Below, one piece after another: positions 11,399 to 22,379 of a stretch of 64,000 bases of DNA. Both the position numbers and the translations under genes were made by a program. Position 1 is the stretch's first letter. The number at the start of each line of letters is the position of its first letter. Under the pieces are notes generated by a model that saw only the letters and a list, made by a program, of their open reading frames with translations, was not told the DNA's origin and made no database searches. Location: NCBI GenBank assembly GCA_029204225.1, contig CM055111.1:13268697-13332696 (forward strand), written 5' to 3'. This DNA comes from Diphasiastrum complanatum (taxonomy: Eukaryota; Streptophyta; Lycopodiopsida; Lycopodiales; Lycopodiaceae).

Positions 11399-12844
11399 AT
11401 GACTTCAATGAGTTCATACTTGTTGCAACCAAGTGAGAGATTGTCTATTTTTAATTATTCAATATGGAAGTTGAGGATGGAGTCCATCTTGATACTCCAA
11501 GATGTGATGGACATTGTACTTGGGATTGAGGAGGAGCCTCAATTCCTTCAAGAAGTACCAAACAAGAAGAAGAGAGCTAGGATGACTCTCCACTACATTA
11601 AGATGAATGTCTCTAATGAGATATTGAGGGAGATTGGTGATTGTTCTACATCCAAGGAAGCTTGGGATTGTCTCAAGTCCATCTATGAGGCTAAGAACAC
11701 CTCTAGGCTCCTCACTCTTAGAAATCAAATCTTCCAAAGTAGTCAAAAGAGTGACGAGAGTGCATCTAGTTCTGTTTTGAGAGTCAAGGATATTCATAGC
11801 GAGCTTGCATGTATTGGTGACTCAATCAATCAAATTGAGCTAGTCCAAGTCATTCTCAATGGCTTGAGAGATGAATATGACAACCTTATCCAATCCTATG
11901 CCATTAAGGAGGAGCTACCAAGTTTGGAGGCCCTTCAAAGTGTGCTTATTTTTGAAGAATCAAGACAAGAGTACAAACACTTGAGGATGGACAAGCTATC
12001 ACTCAATCATGATGATGGAAAAGTTCTATTTGCCAAGCACAAAGAGAGGAGTAAGAAGCAGCACCATCATTTCTCTAATGACAAAGCTAAAGACCAAGAT
12101 GGAGAGGAGGAGGATACCTCTCATGATTCTAACTCAAATCTCAAGAAGAAGAAGATCAAGTGCTTTTATTGTGGCAAGAAAGGCCATTATGCCACCAATT
12201 TCTTCAAGAAGAAGAATCAACTCAATGAAGCCAACATCACCAATGAGAAAGAAGACTATATTGCAAGTGATGGAGAAGGCTCTCTTGTGGCATCAAGCTT
12301 CTCCTCTTCCACCTTCAACAAGGATGACTCATGGTATATTGATAGTGGAGCATCTTCACATATGTGTGGCTCCAAGCACTCCTTTTCATCTATTATGCCT
12401 TATGATGGAGTCAAGAAGACCACATACATTGCAAGTAAGCATGAGTGCAATATCAAAGGAGTAGGGATTATTCCCTTGAATCTTGCATCTTCCAAAGATA
12501 TCTTTCTCAACAATGTTCTTTTTGTCCCAAAGCTTACAAAGAACATCTTAAGTGTTTCCCAACTTCTTGATAGAGGCTTTGATGTCAATTTCAATATTGA
12601 CAATTGTGTGATCAAGAAGGATGGTGAGATCATTGCATATGGATCAAGATTTGAAGGCATCTACAAATTGGATCCAAGTGAGAGTGCAAACTCTCTTGAT
12701 GTTTCTTATATGTCATATATTTCAAAGGAGAATGATCACACAAGATGCACATATCTTCTCTCTTCAAGAATTATGGTGTATGATTATTCCTTGTTATTCA
12801 AAGCATATGTTGAGAAGAAATTCTCATTGAAGATCAAAGCTTAG
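11399..12844 (+). CDS. gag: Copia gag-protease polyprotein, 481 residues, integrase and RT absent
   Basis: The frame is uninterrupted. Residues about 60-190 look like the UBN2/retrotran_gag capsid region (KEAWDCLKSIYEAKN and following helices). A Lys-rich linker leads to a CCHC-type zinc knuckle near residues 254-267, read as CFYCGKKGHYATNF: the fourth ligand is Phe instead of Cys, a one-base change that should impair RNA binding. The aspartic protease follows with WYIDSGASSHMCG (catalytic Asp near residue 314) and an ILSVSQLLDRG segment. The frame stops soon after the protease, without the GAG-pre-integrase H-x-R-x-GH motif. The protein would assemble virus-like particles and process itself; here it could at most act in trans. 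Start chosen as the first ATG, just after a pyrimidine-rich leader. Confidence 0.85.
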   Translation: MTSMSSYLLQPSERLSIFNYSIWKLRMESILILQDVMDIVLGIEEEPQFLQEVPNKKKRARMTLHYIKMNVSNEILREIGDCSTSKEAWDCLKSIYEAKNTSRLLTLRNQIFQSSQKSDESASSSVLRVKDIHSELACIGDSINQIELVQVILNGLRDEYDNLIQSYAIKEELPSLEALQSVLIFEESRQEYKHLRMDKLSLNHDDGKVLFAKHKERSKKQHHHFSNDKAKDQDGEEEDTSHDSNSNLKKKKIKCFYCGKKGHYATNFFKKKNQLNEANITNEKEDYIASDGEGSLVASSFSSSTFNKDDSWYIDSGASSHMCGSKHSFSSIMPYDGVKKTTYIASKHECNIKGVGIIPLNLASSKDIFLNNVLFVPKLTKNILSVSQLLDRGFDVNFNIDNCVIKKDGEIIAYGSRFEGIYKLDPSESANSLDVSYMSYISKENDHTRCTYLLSSRIMVYDYSLLFKAYVEKKFSLKIKA

Positions 12845-12895
12845 AGGAGTATTGGAGCTCTTGAAAGAATAGCAACATATGAAGTTTTATTCAAG

Positions 12896-13606
12896 ATGAA
12901 GCCTAAGGTTGATCACCTTAGTGAACTTGGTAGTGCTTGCTTTGCAAATATTCCCTTGGAAACAAGGAGGAAGGATGATCCAAGCTCATGGATCATGATT
13001 GGATACTCATCCATCAAGGAGGCCTTTAGTGTCTTTACACTCTCTATTTCAAATGTGATCGTGAATATAGATGTCATATTGCATGAAGATTCAATCTTGG
13101 AAGTGGCCGAGATCAAGGCTTCTCAAGAAGCATCACAAGTTATCTTTTTTGAAGGTATTCAAGTTATGATGGGGCCAAGGTTTGAGGAGGAGTTTCTTCT
13201 TCATATGATTTCAAGAAGATCTTCAAGATGCATGGCCGAGTCTTTATGGCTCACCTTACATGGCAAAGAGGGGCATCTTTCATGTTGTATCTACTACAAC
13301 ACATTCATATATGCTTCTCTTCCTTTGCTTGATATGCTATCTTGCTTCATTGAATTTTTTGGATCTCAAAGTTCAAGAGAAGCTATACTAGTTTTGTATG
13401 ATGCTTATGGTATGGACATGTTTCTTGTCATTATTGACTTAGATATGTTTCCAATACTTTTTGAAAGCAAAATATTGTATTGTCAAAAGTATGCTCTTGG
13501 TTCTAGTAAGAACAATATTGAGCTTGGTACTCACTTTTTTGAAAATCATGTTTTCACATGTTTTGTGGCAAATTGTAAACTCCAAAGTGGACACTTACAT
13601 CCTTGA
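12896..13606 (+). pseudogene. Copia pol remnant (integrase-RT linker, then unrecognised)
   Basis: The first about 70 residues resemble the segment after the Copia integrase core: HLSELGSACFANIPLETRR..DP, then IMIGYSS, then SNVIVNIDVILHEDS, corresponding to the usual lines HLRVFGC.A...P, FLGYS and ..RDV.F.E. After that similarity fades; no YVDD motif is present. A motif near its end (KNNIELGTHFFENHV) may echo the KHI-x-x-x-x-HF-x-R-x-x-V of RNase H. So most of pol has been deleted or replaced while this 236-residue frame stayed open. Confidence 0.55.
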
Positions 13607-13970
13607 GAGAGTAACTAGCCTAAAAAAGATCAAGATAGTCTTTGATATCAAGATTAGATCCATCATGGATATAGTTCATTGTATGTGGACTAGTCAAGCT
13701 AGAAAGCATAATCTTGATAATCATCATTGTTTCACACTTATGATCTTGATCTCCATGATCCTTATGAGGCTTGGAAGCCTCAGATTTTCCTATTTATAGT
13801 GCATCCATCATGCAAGTTGAACTTTCAAAGCAAAGATCATCAGGCATGGAGGAAGCCCATGATCATAGTGGCATATTGGTGGAGCACTCTTCAAAGGCAT
13901 TGGCAAGAGATCCACTCAAAAAGATTTACAAACTTCCTAGTACCTTTCCAAGCTATTTTTTGAGGAGGAG

Positions 13971-14793
13971 TGTGATCAGAAGTTGGCAAAAATCTAGCTT
14001 GGTATTTTTATGAAGGAAGTTTGTAAGTGAATCTCACATGTGTGGAGGATGTTCACATGTGAAGAATTGTGAATTAAATTAAAAATGTTAGATATAGGGG
14101 TTTTATGTTTTTTGTATCAAGCATCTAGGTGTAGGATGTTGATAGGGTCAAGTTTGGCATAGATGGCAAATTATCCATTTCCAATTGTAATGCCACTATT
14201 GAGTCAAAATAGAGTAGGAGGCCAAACTTGAGCCAATTAGAGTGTAGACAAGTGTAATGCTTTTGTTTGATGAAGTTTAAGAGGTCCAATAGGATTTAGA
14301 GGTGGAACCATGAGTGCTCCAATAGAATTTGAGATGTGCTTGAAAATGGTCCAATAGAATTTAGAGGTGAATGGATCAATGGTCTAATAGGATTAAGAGG
14401 TGGCAAAAGTGTGGTCCAATCATGATTGAGTATTGTGGTAGCTCATGGATCTATTAGTATTATTGTACTTCTCATTTGGATCTAATTGATTTTGAGATTG
14501 AGTGGATTTTGTGAGTAATTGGTTTTCTAGCTTTCTCTCTGTACCCGAGAGCTCATGATGATTTTCTCTCTCTACTTGAAGAGAGCAGCTTATTTTTAGT
14601 TAGATTATTTTTGGAACACTTCCCACACGTGTGAGTGAGAGTTGGAAGTGATTGATTGCATGTAGTAGTGTGTTTTTGCCATAGAATCAAAGATAGATCT
14701 TGAATCTCAATCTAGTCTTGATCTTGGTGCATCTACACACCTTAGGACATCACAAGTACATGTTGTGGATAGTCCACATGAGTGAAATCAACA
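13971..14793 (+). repeat. Copia 3' LTR
   Basis: It begins TGTGATC directly after the polypurine tract gaggaggag (13962-13970) and ends atcaaca. From 14039 it parallels the 5' LTR. It contains the same ggtccaatagga repeats. The flank after 14793 (gatag) has no visible partner because the left LTR end is missing. Confidence 0.75.
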
Positions 14794-14799
14794 GATAGG

Positions 14800-15045
14800 T
14801 CTGTGGAGGTTATAAATTGCATTAATATTGAGTCTAGTAGAATTGTTGCTACTTTTAGTGACTTGAAACATTCCATGCACTCTATGTAGAGCCTTCACGC
14901 ATGGTAAATAGCAACTAATAATCCTCTTAACCAAATAGCTTCTTGTGTCGTAGAACATAATGCCCGATACTTAACTTTAGTTCACAATAAAACAATAGTG
15001 GGTTGCTTCTTTCTACTCCAACATATAGTTGGAGCAGTTGATGGA
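14800..15045 (-). pseudogene. Copia RNase H fragment
   Basis: On the minus strand the frame reads CWSRKKQPTIVLL, then a stop, then KVKYRALCSTTQEAIWL. This corresponds to the conserved Copia RNase H line W-S-x-KQP-T-V-A-L-S-S-T-E-A-E-Y-x-A. It has a stop and changed acidic residues, so it is dead. It lies between the Copia element and the YSL last exon, probably an older intron insertion. Confidence 0.65.
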
Positions 15046-15179
15046 AGAAAGAAAGAGAATACGATAGTAATGAAATCGAAGTCGAACAATGAACTATCGG
15101 TGATTCTTTTAGTAACTAACTTTGAAATCATTAGTACTAATAGATATAGAACACAATGCATATGGATGTGGCCCGACAG

Positions 15180-15907
15180 ATTGGAGTTAGCATCCACATA
15201 TGGAAAATTGGGCCTTTTTATCTTCTCTGCATGGGCAGGAAGCCAAGGGCATGGTGTACTTGTTGGCCTAGCGGCATGCGGAGTGATGATGGTCATTGTT
15301 GCCTCTGCTGGAAACTTGATGCAAGATCTCAAGATTGGCTATTTCACGCGTTCTTCACCCAGATCCATGTTCACAAATCAGTTGATTGGGGTTGGAATGG
15401 GATGCATTTTAGCACCCCTCACATTCTGGATGTTCTGGAAAGCCTTTGATGTGGGAAACCCGAACGGAGAGTACAAGGATCCTTATGCAGTGATCTACAG
15501 GCACATGACACTGATTGGAGTTTGAAGGATTTTCTACTTTGCCTAAACATTGCCTAGAACTCTGCTATGGATTTTTTGCGTTTGCAATTGCCACAAACCT
15601 CATCACGGACCTGACACCAAGAAAAATATCTAAATATGTACCAATTCCTATGGCAATGGCAATCCCGTTCTACATAGGATCATACTTTGCAATTGACATG
15701 TTCATTGGCACTGTTATCATTTTTGTGTGGAAGAGGCTGAACGAGGGAAAATCAGAGATCTATGTTCCATCGGGATTAATATGTGGGGATGGCGTATGGT
15801 CTGTGCCTGCAGCAATCTTAGCATTAGCCAAAGTCAATCCACCCATTTGCATGATGTTTGTGGGTTCCAAAATAGCTGGAGCTGTCCAAAACAGCCTGCC
15901 AGCTTGA
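15180..15907 (+). pseudogene. YSL: YSL metal-nicotianamine transporter, last exon, frameshifted
   Basis: This is the C-terminal part of an oligopeptide-transporter-family YSL protein, which moves Fe/Cu/Zn-nicotianamine complexes across membranes. Visible family blocks are ASTYGKLGLFIFSAW, GLAACGVMM, NLMQDLKIGYFT, GEYKDPYAVIYRHM, GFSTLPKHCLELCYGFFAF, PMAMAIPFYIGSYFAIDM, FVWKRLNEGK, SGLICGDGVW and LALAKVNPPICM. A CAG acceptor at 15177-15179 opens the exon. Three lesions appear: a likely one-T loss just after the acceptor (the DWSLAS block), a one-T gain near 15521-15523 that puts tga in frame, and an in-frame loss of about three codons before SGLICGDG. Upstream exons are not adjacent. It marks the 3' end of the ancestral YSL locus; exons 1-2 are found at 24.05-24.93 and 42.92-43.79 kb. 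Confidence 0.85.
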
Positions 15908-16658
15908 CTACAGTAAGCTGATTCCTCCTGTTTACTAGTTGTTGCAACTAATTGCTACAACAGGATGGAGAGAAGTTAAATATCACTAATTCCATATTCA
16001 TCAGAAAGAATAAAAAAAAGTCTTCACTGCAACTTTCATATTGTGTAGACGGTACAAATACTTACACTCCTATAATAATCACATCAAATTTTTTAAGGCC
16101 TTCATGTATCCATCCATGAATGTGGAATTCATATTAAATAGCTGGAAAGAAAAGGCTGTTTCAAAACTTTTGATTCTCTAATGTTGTAAAATTCAAATGT
16201 CGAGCTCTTCCAAAATAGAAGGGGCCAATATAATAATAGGTAGATAGGCACTAAATCATCCTAGAATTGAAAGTGCTAGCTATTTAGAGTTATGGATGTT
16301 AGATTTAGGCATAAAAAAACAAAAAAAAAATACAAATCTAAGCTAATAGGACAATAACTTGGTGTTTAAAAAATTGATACACACAAATTGCAAGAAGCAT
16401 GTTTTAGTATGCTCGTTTAGTGACCTTACAATGAAAAAAGAATGAAAACATGAGGTTCTTTGACCTGTCAACTGAGTGGCTGGAAAGAAAAGCGTGATAA
16501 TTCTAATAGTATAACTAATGGTAGTGAATGATTTGGATAATCCAAGTAGTTGACAATATTATTTTGTAAAGCTAAACTTCATTATAAATATGCCAAAAAG
16601 GAAGCAAAATATTACTCAAAAGGATGTATTTGAATATAATATAACACCCTTTGGCTTG

Positions 16659-17300
16659 AAAATTGCCACCATTACCTTCCAACTTATCCTATGTCGATTG
16701 TTATAAAGTGTTTTAAAGGAGGTTGACACAGCTTTTATTGTTGATATCAATGTACACAAGCAAGACCAAAAGCCTCATATAAAAACCAAAGACTTGATTC
16801 TAAAACATTATTTAGAATAAGTTTGAAGTTGAATCATAAATTTTTATGATAAATTAAGCCTTGCCACATATTTTTGGATTTTTGGAAGATGTGCATGGGG
16901 TTTCATTTGACGTAATGAATGTACAAGCTGTAGGGATATCTAGACATCAAAAGACGACACTAACAACATGGAGATTCTTTGCATAGGCAAATGCTATAGG
17001 GCCTTTATCCACGAGTTTCCATCATTGCAAAGTCAGTGTTACTCAAATTTTTCCACAAGGAATCTGTGGGGCCAATTGAGTGTGAGGGGGCATTTAGTCG
17101 ATCGAAGGAGGAATTGAGTATGGCATAAAGAATTTGATAGAACCAGTTTGAGTTGACATTTGTGTTGAATATAGATTGGAAGCCGAAGGGAGTGGGAGGA
17201 ACTTTGTCCTAAAACGAAGGCAAGTGCCAAAGAAGATTTGCTTGTGAAAATGAAGGATCGAACAAAGCTTGAAAAAGGTATGGACAAGTGATAGAGAATG
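16659..17300 (+). pseudogene. Ty3/gypsy RT-RNase H relic A
   Basis: The frames are heavily broken, but the order of family echoes is right. A TFQLIL segment stands where the RT block A-P-A-T-F-Q occurs. A CHIFLDFWK segment stands for K-C-x-F-x-x-x-x-V-x-F-L-G. TTLTTWRFFA..ANA stands for the T-x-x-x-L-R-S-F-L-G-L-A-N-x-Y block. A Lys-Ala-Glu-like stretch ends it. The same relic recurs as relic B at 18.7-19.3 kb and in M2 and M3. The minus-strand frames here are antisense shadows. Confidence 0.5.
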
Positions 17301-17499
17301 GTATGCTCTAGTATGAATTTACATCAAAATACATTAGGCCACCAAACATTAGATGTTAACTGTGACTGTAGACACTATGGTTAGCTCATTGGGAGTTGGG
17401 GAGGCCTCTTGAGTGGTGGGGGCAAGCAAATAAACAATATTGTTTTAATAATTTTGATATTTTTCTTTATCCTACATGGCATTCCTTAAAGGGTGTTTT

Positions 17500-17880
17500 T
17501 GATATTGGGAACTCCTCTAATGAGCATGAGAGATTCACATGCATGCATACTTGGCCATAGATATGAAGGCCATCTTTGTCCCACAAGTCATATGCTTGAC
17601 AATATGAGGGTCAAACAGCTCAGTAGCAATTAAATGGGACTCTCCACACAGTAGTAAATATATGTGTGTAGCATGGACAATAGGTGATAGTTAGGACTGC
17701 AACCCCCCATGCAAACTCACACACACTAGTCTAGCAGGGACACTTTATATAAGAGAATGCGGGTGTTCGAGACTAGCTTTGTCTTCTTGTGGTTTCTCAC
17801 AACATACAAAACACATTCTAATAGTTGATGTAGAATCGGTGGATGGTGCCTTGCCCAAAGAAATGAGCATGATATTCAGA
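17500..17880 (+). repeat. Gypsy relic 3' end and probable LTR portion
   Basis: A recurrent block (gattcacatgcatgcatacttggcca, then a stretch ending aatgggactctccacacagtag, then a TATA-like tatataa at 17746) occurs near 17.5, 19.6, 30.4, 49.8, 53.9, 55.9, 59.9 and 62.0 kb. In the better copies it follows a chromodomain-like pol end, so it is read as the 3' end plus LTR of an old gypsy family. Exact LTR ends are not visible. Confidence 0.5.
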
Positions 17881-18256
17881 TTTTACAAATCATTTTAGGG
17901 TGGAATTCACATTAGTCAATTGACTATATGACACAAACTTATTGTTTTTAGATTATTCATGACATAGGTCTTATAGAATGAATTGAAAGCATTCAGAGTA
18001 TGCAATTGATAGAGGATGTCGAGCTTAGCACACAAACATCCCAATCACTTATGGAAAACGGAGAAATAACTACAAATGTTGGCGATGCCCATGACAGTGG
18101 AAAAGTGGCTCGTTTGGATGGTAAGAGAGGCAGAAAGAAGTCAACACTAGTTGATGAGATAGAGGTAATGTGCCTTTAACATTCCATTTGGACATTATTT
18201 TTTCGAATACGATGGTTTGCCTAAGGGTAAGTAGTTACTATTTTTGGCCACAATCC

Positions 18257-18500
18257 AGCTCTAATACCATGTGAAAATTTCATATCCAAATATATCCAAA
18301 ATATTAGACCTAGCTAGAGAATGATTGCACTAAACCCAAATTGCTTCTATGTTAAATAGTTCATTCACTAGCCGCTAGTTTGATAAAAAACACTAACCAA
18401 AATATACACATACACCAACCACACAACATAATCTCTGCCTCCATTTGGCCCCAGAATAGTCAAGTACAATGTTGACAAATTTTCTCACTCCCTCTTCAGC
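18257..18500 (-). mobile_element. PPT-LTR-PBS junction of a small-LTR element (218-bp LTR)
   Basis: On the minus strand a polypurine tract (gctgaagagggag) is followed by an LTR at 18270-18487, which begins near TGTGAAAATTT (one base changed in this copy) and ends AAATTTTCACA, then by a primer-binding-like tggtattagagct (18257-18269). Polypurine tract before and primer site after one LTR is what a tandem, head-to-tail pair of elements leaves. The clean version is at 61070-61287. Confidence 0.7.
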
Positions 18501-18708
18501 TTTACTTGCTATTTTCAAAATAGATAAATTATATAAAGTGATGATGAATTATGCAAGATGGACTCCATTTACTATATCGATTATGATGTGTTTCATTGAT
18601 CTTGCATAAGGCATTAGAAAGAAGACGTGCCCTAAAGAGGGAGTTAATTCTTAAGTGGGAGAAAAAGTATCAAGTCAATTTGTAGTAGGTTCAACTTGAT
18701 ACAAGTAT

Positions 18709-19340
18709 GAAAATTGTCACCATGACCTTCCAACTTATCCTATGTAGATTGTTACAAAGTGTTTTAAAGGAGGTTGACACAACTTTTATTGTTGATATCA
18801 ATGTACACAAGCAAGATCAAAAGCCTCATTTAAAAACCAAAGACTTGATTCTAGATTATTATTTAGAATAAGTTTGATGCTCAATCATAAGTTTTTATGA
18901 TAAATTAAGCCTTGCCACATGTTTTTGGATTTGTGGAAAATGTGCATGGGGTTTCTTTTGACATGATGGATGTACCAACTGTAGGGATATCTAGACATCA
19001 AAAGTCGACACTAACAACATGGAGATTCTTTGCATAGGCAAATGCTATAGGGCCTTTATCCACAAGTTTCCATCATTGCAAAGTCAGTGTTACTCAAATA
19101 TTTCCACAAGGAATTTGTGGGGCCAATTGAATGTGAGGGGGCATTTAGTCGATCGATGGAAGAATTGAGTATGGCACAAAGAATTTGATAGAACAAGTTT
19201 GAGTTGACATTTGTGTTGAATATAGATTGGAAGCCTAAGGGAGTGGGAGGAACTTTGTCCTAAAAGGAAGGCAAGTGCCAGAGAAGATTTGCTTGTGAAA
19301 ATGAAGCATCGAACAAAGCTTGAAAAAGGTATGCACAAGT
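18709..19340 (+). pseudogene. Ty3/gypsy RT-RNase H relic B
   Basis: This is a second tandem copy of relic A. The end is clearer here: ECEGAFSRSMEELSMAQ stands for the post-RT C-E-x-A-F-x-x-L-K-x-x-L-x-x-x-P block. KFELTFVLNIDW, then GGTLS, stands for the RNase H line F-x-L-x-T-D-A-S with G-x-V-L-x-Q. ENEASNKA*KRYAQ stands for S-R-x-L-N-x-A-E-x-N-Y-x. The catalytic Asp region is altered and stops are present. Confidence 0.55.
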
Positions 19341-19747
19341 GATAGAGAATGATATGCTCTAGTATGAATTCATCTGTATATTTTACATCAAAATACATTA
19401 GTCCACCAAACATTAGATGTTAACTGTGACTGTAGACACTATGGTTCGATCATTGGTAGTTGGGGAGGTCTCTTGAGTGGTGGGGACAAGCAAATAAACA
19501 TTATTGTTTTTTTTGATATTTTTCTTTATCCTACATGGCATTCCATAAAGGGTCTTTTTGATATTGGGAACTCCTCTAACGAGTGTGAGAGATTCACATG
19601 CATGCATACTTGGCCATAGGTATGAAGGCCAACTTTGTCCCACAAGTCATATGCCTGACAATATGAGGGTCAAACAGTTCAATAGCAATTAAATGGGACT
19701 CTCCACACAGTAGTAAATATATGCATGTAGCATGGACAATAGGTGAT

Positions 19748-20124
19748 CATTAGAGGAGTTCTAAATTCCAAAAAGACCCTTTGTAAAGATTCTTTTTATA
19801 TTTTTTCTCAAATTTTTCTTACACGTGGACCAATCAAAACAGTCAAATTTGAAATCTACGTAACGTAAGTTTTTGAGTCCACATTTTGATTCCACACTAA
19901 AAATGGCATAACTTTTTAGTGGTAAGTCCAAATTTAGCGGAGTTTGGTGCATTGAAAAGTGCTCAACAAGGGTTTCCAATGATATGTTAGATGACATACT
20001 TCTAAGCTATCATTAAGAAGTTATGGCAAGTCAAAAGTATTAGTGTTGTAATATTTTAATAATATAAAAGACATCTTGCACGAATTCTTAAAGGGTCTTT
20101 TTGGAGCTCAAAACTCCTCTAATG
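19748..20124. mobile_element. MITE-like element, 377 bp, about 35-bp terminal inverted repeats
   Basis: The left end reads cattagaggagttctaaatt and the right end is the complement of cattagaggagttttgagct; both continue into ccaaaaagaccctttx. Relic A, at the matching place, reads straight through (ggtgatagttaggactgc near 17690), which shows the empty site. There is no coding capacity, as expected for a MITE. I cannot assign the superfamily because the target duplication is unclear. Other copies: 56075-56402 (truncated) and 59448-59815 (inverted). Confidence 0.75.
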
Positions 20125-20702
20125 GGTTAGGACTGCAACCCCCCATGCAAACTCACACACACTAGTCTAGGAGGGACACTTTCTATAAGAGAATGCATTG
20201 GGTGTTCGAGGCTAGCTTTGTCTGCTTGTGGTTTCTCACAACTTACAAAACACATTGTAGAGTTGATGTAGAATTGGTGGATGGTCACTTGCACAAAGAG
20301 ATGAGCATATGATATTCAGTTTTTACAAATCATTGTAGGGTGGAATTCACGTTAGTCAGTTGATTATATGACACAAACTTATTGTTTTTAGATTATTCAT
20401 TACGTAGGTCTTATAGAACGAATTGAAAGCATTCAGAGTATGGAATTGATAGAGGATGTTGAGCTGAGGTTCGTACAAAGAATTTCCTAGAGGGTTCTTC
20501 TGAGGAAACAAAATCAGGTGTGACAGATGCAGGAGTCGTAGCCATATGTGCCATATGTGCGGTGCCTCCTAAGTAAGTATTTCTAGAAGTAAGGAATCCC
20601 TACGAGAAGACCTGTTAGAGGGATGTGTTGGACTCGAGGCCGCATGAGGTGCAACATCATCGTCGCAACCTAAATCTCACATGTGTGGAGCATATTACCA
20701 CA

Positions 20703-21050
20703 TTGGTACAACACATCTTTGATGTGTTGCTACTTCATGTTGAGCTTCAGTATAAACCACAATAATCATGGTAGAGAACACAGATGCTTCTTGGTACAAC
20801 ACACCCTTGATGTGTTGTTGTTTTATGTCGAACTTCAATATAAATCATAGTATGATTGTTGATGCTTCTTGGTACAACATGACTTTAATGTGTTGCTACT
20901 TTCTGTTAAGCTTCAGTATAAACCATATTATGGATCTACGATGCTTCTCGGCACAACAAATCCTCGATGTATTGTCACTACTTTTCTTTAGCTTCAGTAT
21001 AGATGATAATGTGGCTACCTGACATTTCTTGGTACAACACATCCTTTGGT
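20703..21050 (-). repeat. Satellite remnant (hairpin-bearing monomers of about 80 bp)
   Basis: Four degenerate monomers carry ttggtacaacacatc...gatgtgttg and cttcagtataaaccat. They are the truncated left counterpart of the array at 46790-47985. Confidence 0.75.
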
Positions 21051-21590
21051 ATGGGATCTAACATGATCAATAGCAAAAAACAAATATATCAATGGCAAGA
21101 TGTTAGTGGTTCACTACTTTGCTCTACCTCGATACTCAAAATAACCATTCATGTGGCCTAGTTGTGCAAAAATTTGCCTACTCTTAACAAGGGCCAATAT
21201 TTGCTTTCATATCTTGAGTGATCTATTGTTTGTTTCATCATGAAGGCCATCATTTGTTTTCATGTCCTAAGAGCCATCATCAGGTGCCAAATTGCCTGAT
21301 CGCACTTGATGGGCATTAAGTATGGACAAATCATGGATAGTGGATAGATAGTTACATGCTCCCATGTGACTCGATTGTTTTGGGTATAGAAGAGAGGGTG
21401 AATGATGGGAAATGCTCAAGAAAACAATCATACACTTATAACTGAGCCTTGGGTGACAGATGGATTCACTGGCTTGTGAAATCGCAAAGCTATGTAGTCG
21501 ATAAAAACCAATCTTCATTTGCTTGTTTTGTGTATGTGTATGCACATGCATGTGCATGCGCGTGCATGTGTGTGTGTGTGTGTGTTTTGC

Positions 21591-21825
<235 letters not shown>

Positions 21826-22379
21826 CCCTGGACTTGGGACGGAGTATACACAAATCATGTTTGTGAATTGTATGACATAACTTTTTAGTGTGTGTGCTTG
21901 TTGCTTGGGTGTGTATACCCTAAACCTCTCTATTCGTTCCGTGTCGAAACAATCCCCTATCAAACCCACGAAAATCAAACTAGAATAGATGCGGCTTATT
22001 CTAGATTTATTTGAATGCTTTGCAATTCTTTCATTGGAAGAACTTACAATTGTGGTTCCCTTACAAGTTTTAAATTCTGTGTGACATGAATTTGAACAGT
22101 GGCTACCCTATAAGGGGTGTCTGAATATTAGATGGATCGGCCTACCTCAAAACCAAAAGTGCCTCGAAAACATGTGGGGGAGAGCGAGTAAATATACCTC
22201 ATTCACTATTTGCACTGGTCTTGCCTAAAAGGCTGCTTGTAAATGAGGGACTTTCCTTAAATGTGATCACCTTAGAATGTGGGATGACTCCAAAACAACA
22301 CTACTTTGAGCAAGAGGTCTTCCCAAAACCAATACATTTATTTGTTGGACTTGCATTCTTTAGAACTTTTGGTATCTTG

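Larger units (their letters stand above)
9897..14793 (+). mobile_element. Copia-type LTR retrotransposon, gag-protease only, 5' LTR truncated
   Basis: Two long direct repeats bound an internal region of about 3.3 kb. The order is 5' LTR, primer-binding site matching the usual Met-tRNA type (tggtatcagagcc at 10648), a leader, an intact gag-protease frame, decayed frames, a polypurine tract (gaggaggag) and the 3' LTR. Integrase core and reverse transcriptase are not recognisable. The 3' LTR begins after the polypurine tract at 13971, but the left LTR shows similarity only from 9897, so about 70 bases of the left LTR and any target duplication have been lost. LTR-LTR similarity is high by eye, so this is among the younger insertions in the window. 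Confidence 0.85.
15868..20460 (+). repeat. Duplicated 3'-flank module, copy M1
   Basis: This segment recurs in direct orientation at 52205-56402 (from the last 37 bases of the YSL coding region) and in inverted orientation at 59115-63121 (paired with about 16455-20460). It contains Ty3/gypsy relics, a PPT-LTR-PBS junction and a MITE-like insertion, listed separately. All are present in the other copies, so they predate the module duplication. Confidence 0.9.

Noticed and set aside
12009-12464. 151-codon frame overlapping gag
   Set aside because: Plus-one shadow of the gag-protease frame; no motif.
17039-17287. Repeated frame family of 80-107 codons (also 19090, 53342, 55419, 60144, 62272)
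   Set aside because: Recurs because the module is duplicated; it is antisense to gypsy RNase H relics, which explain the sequence.
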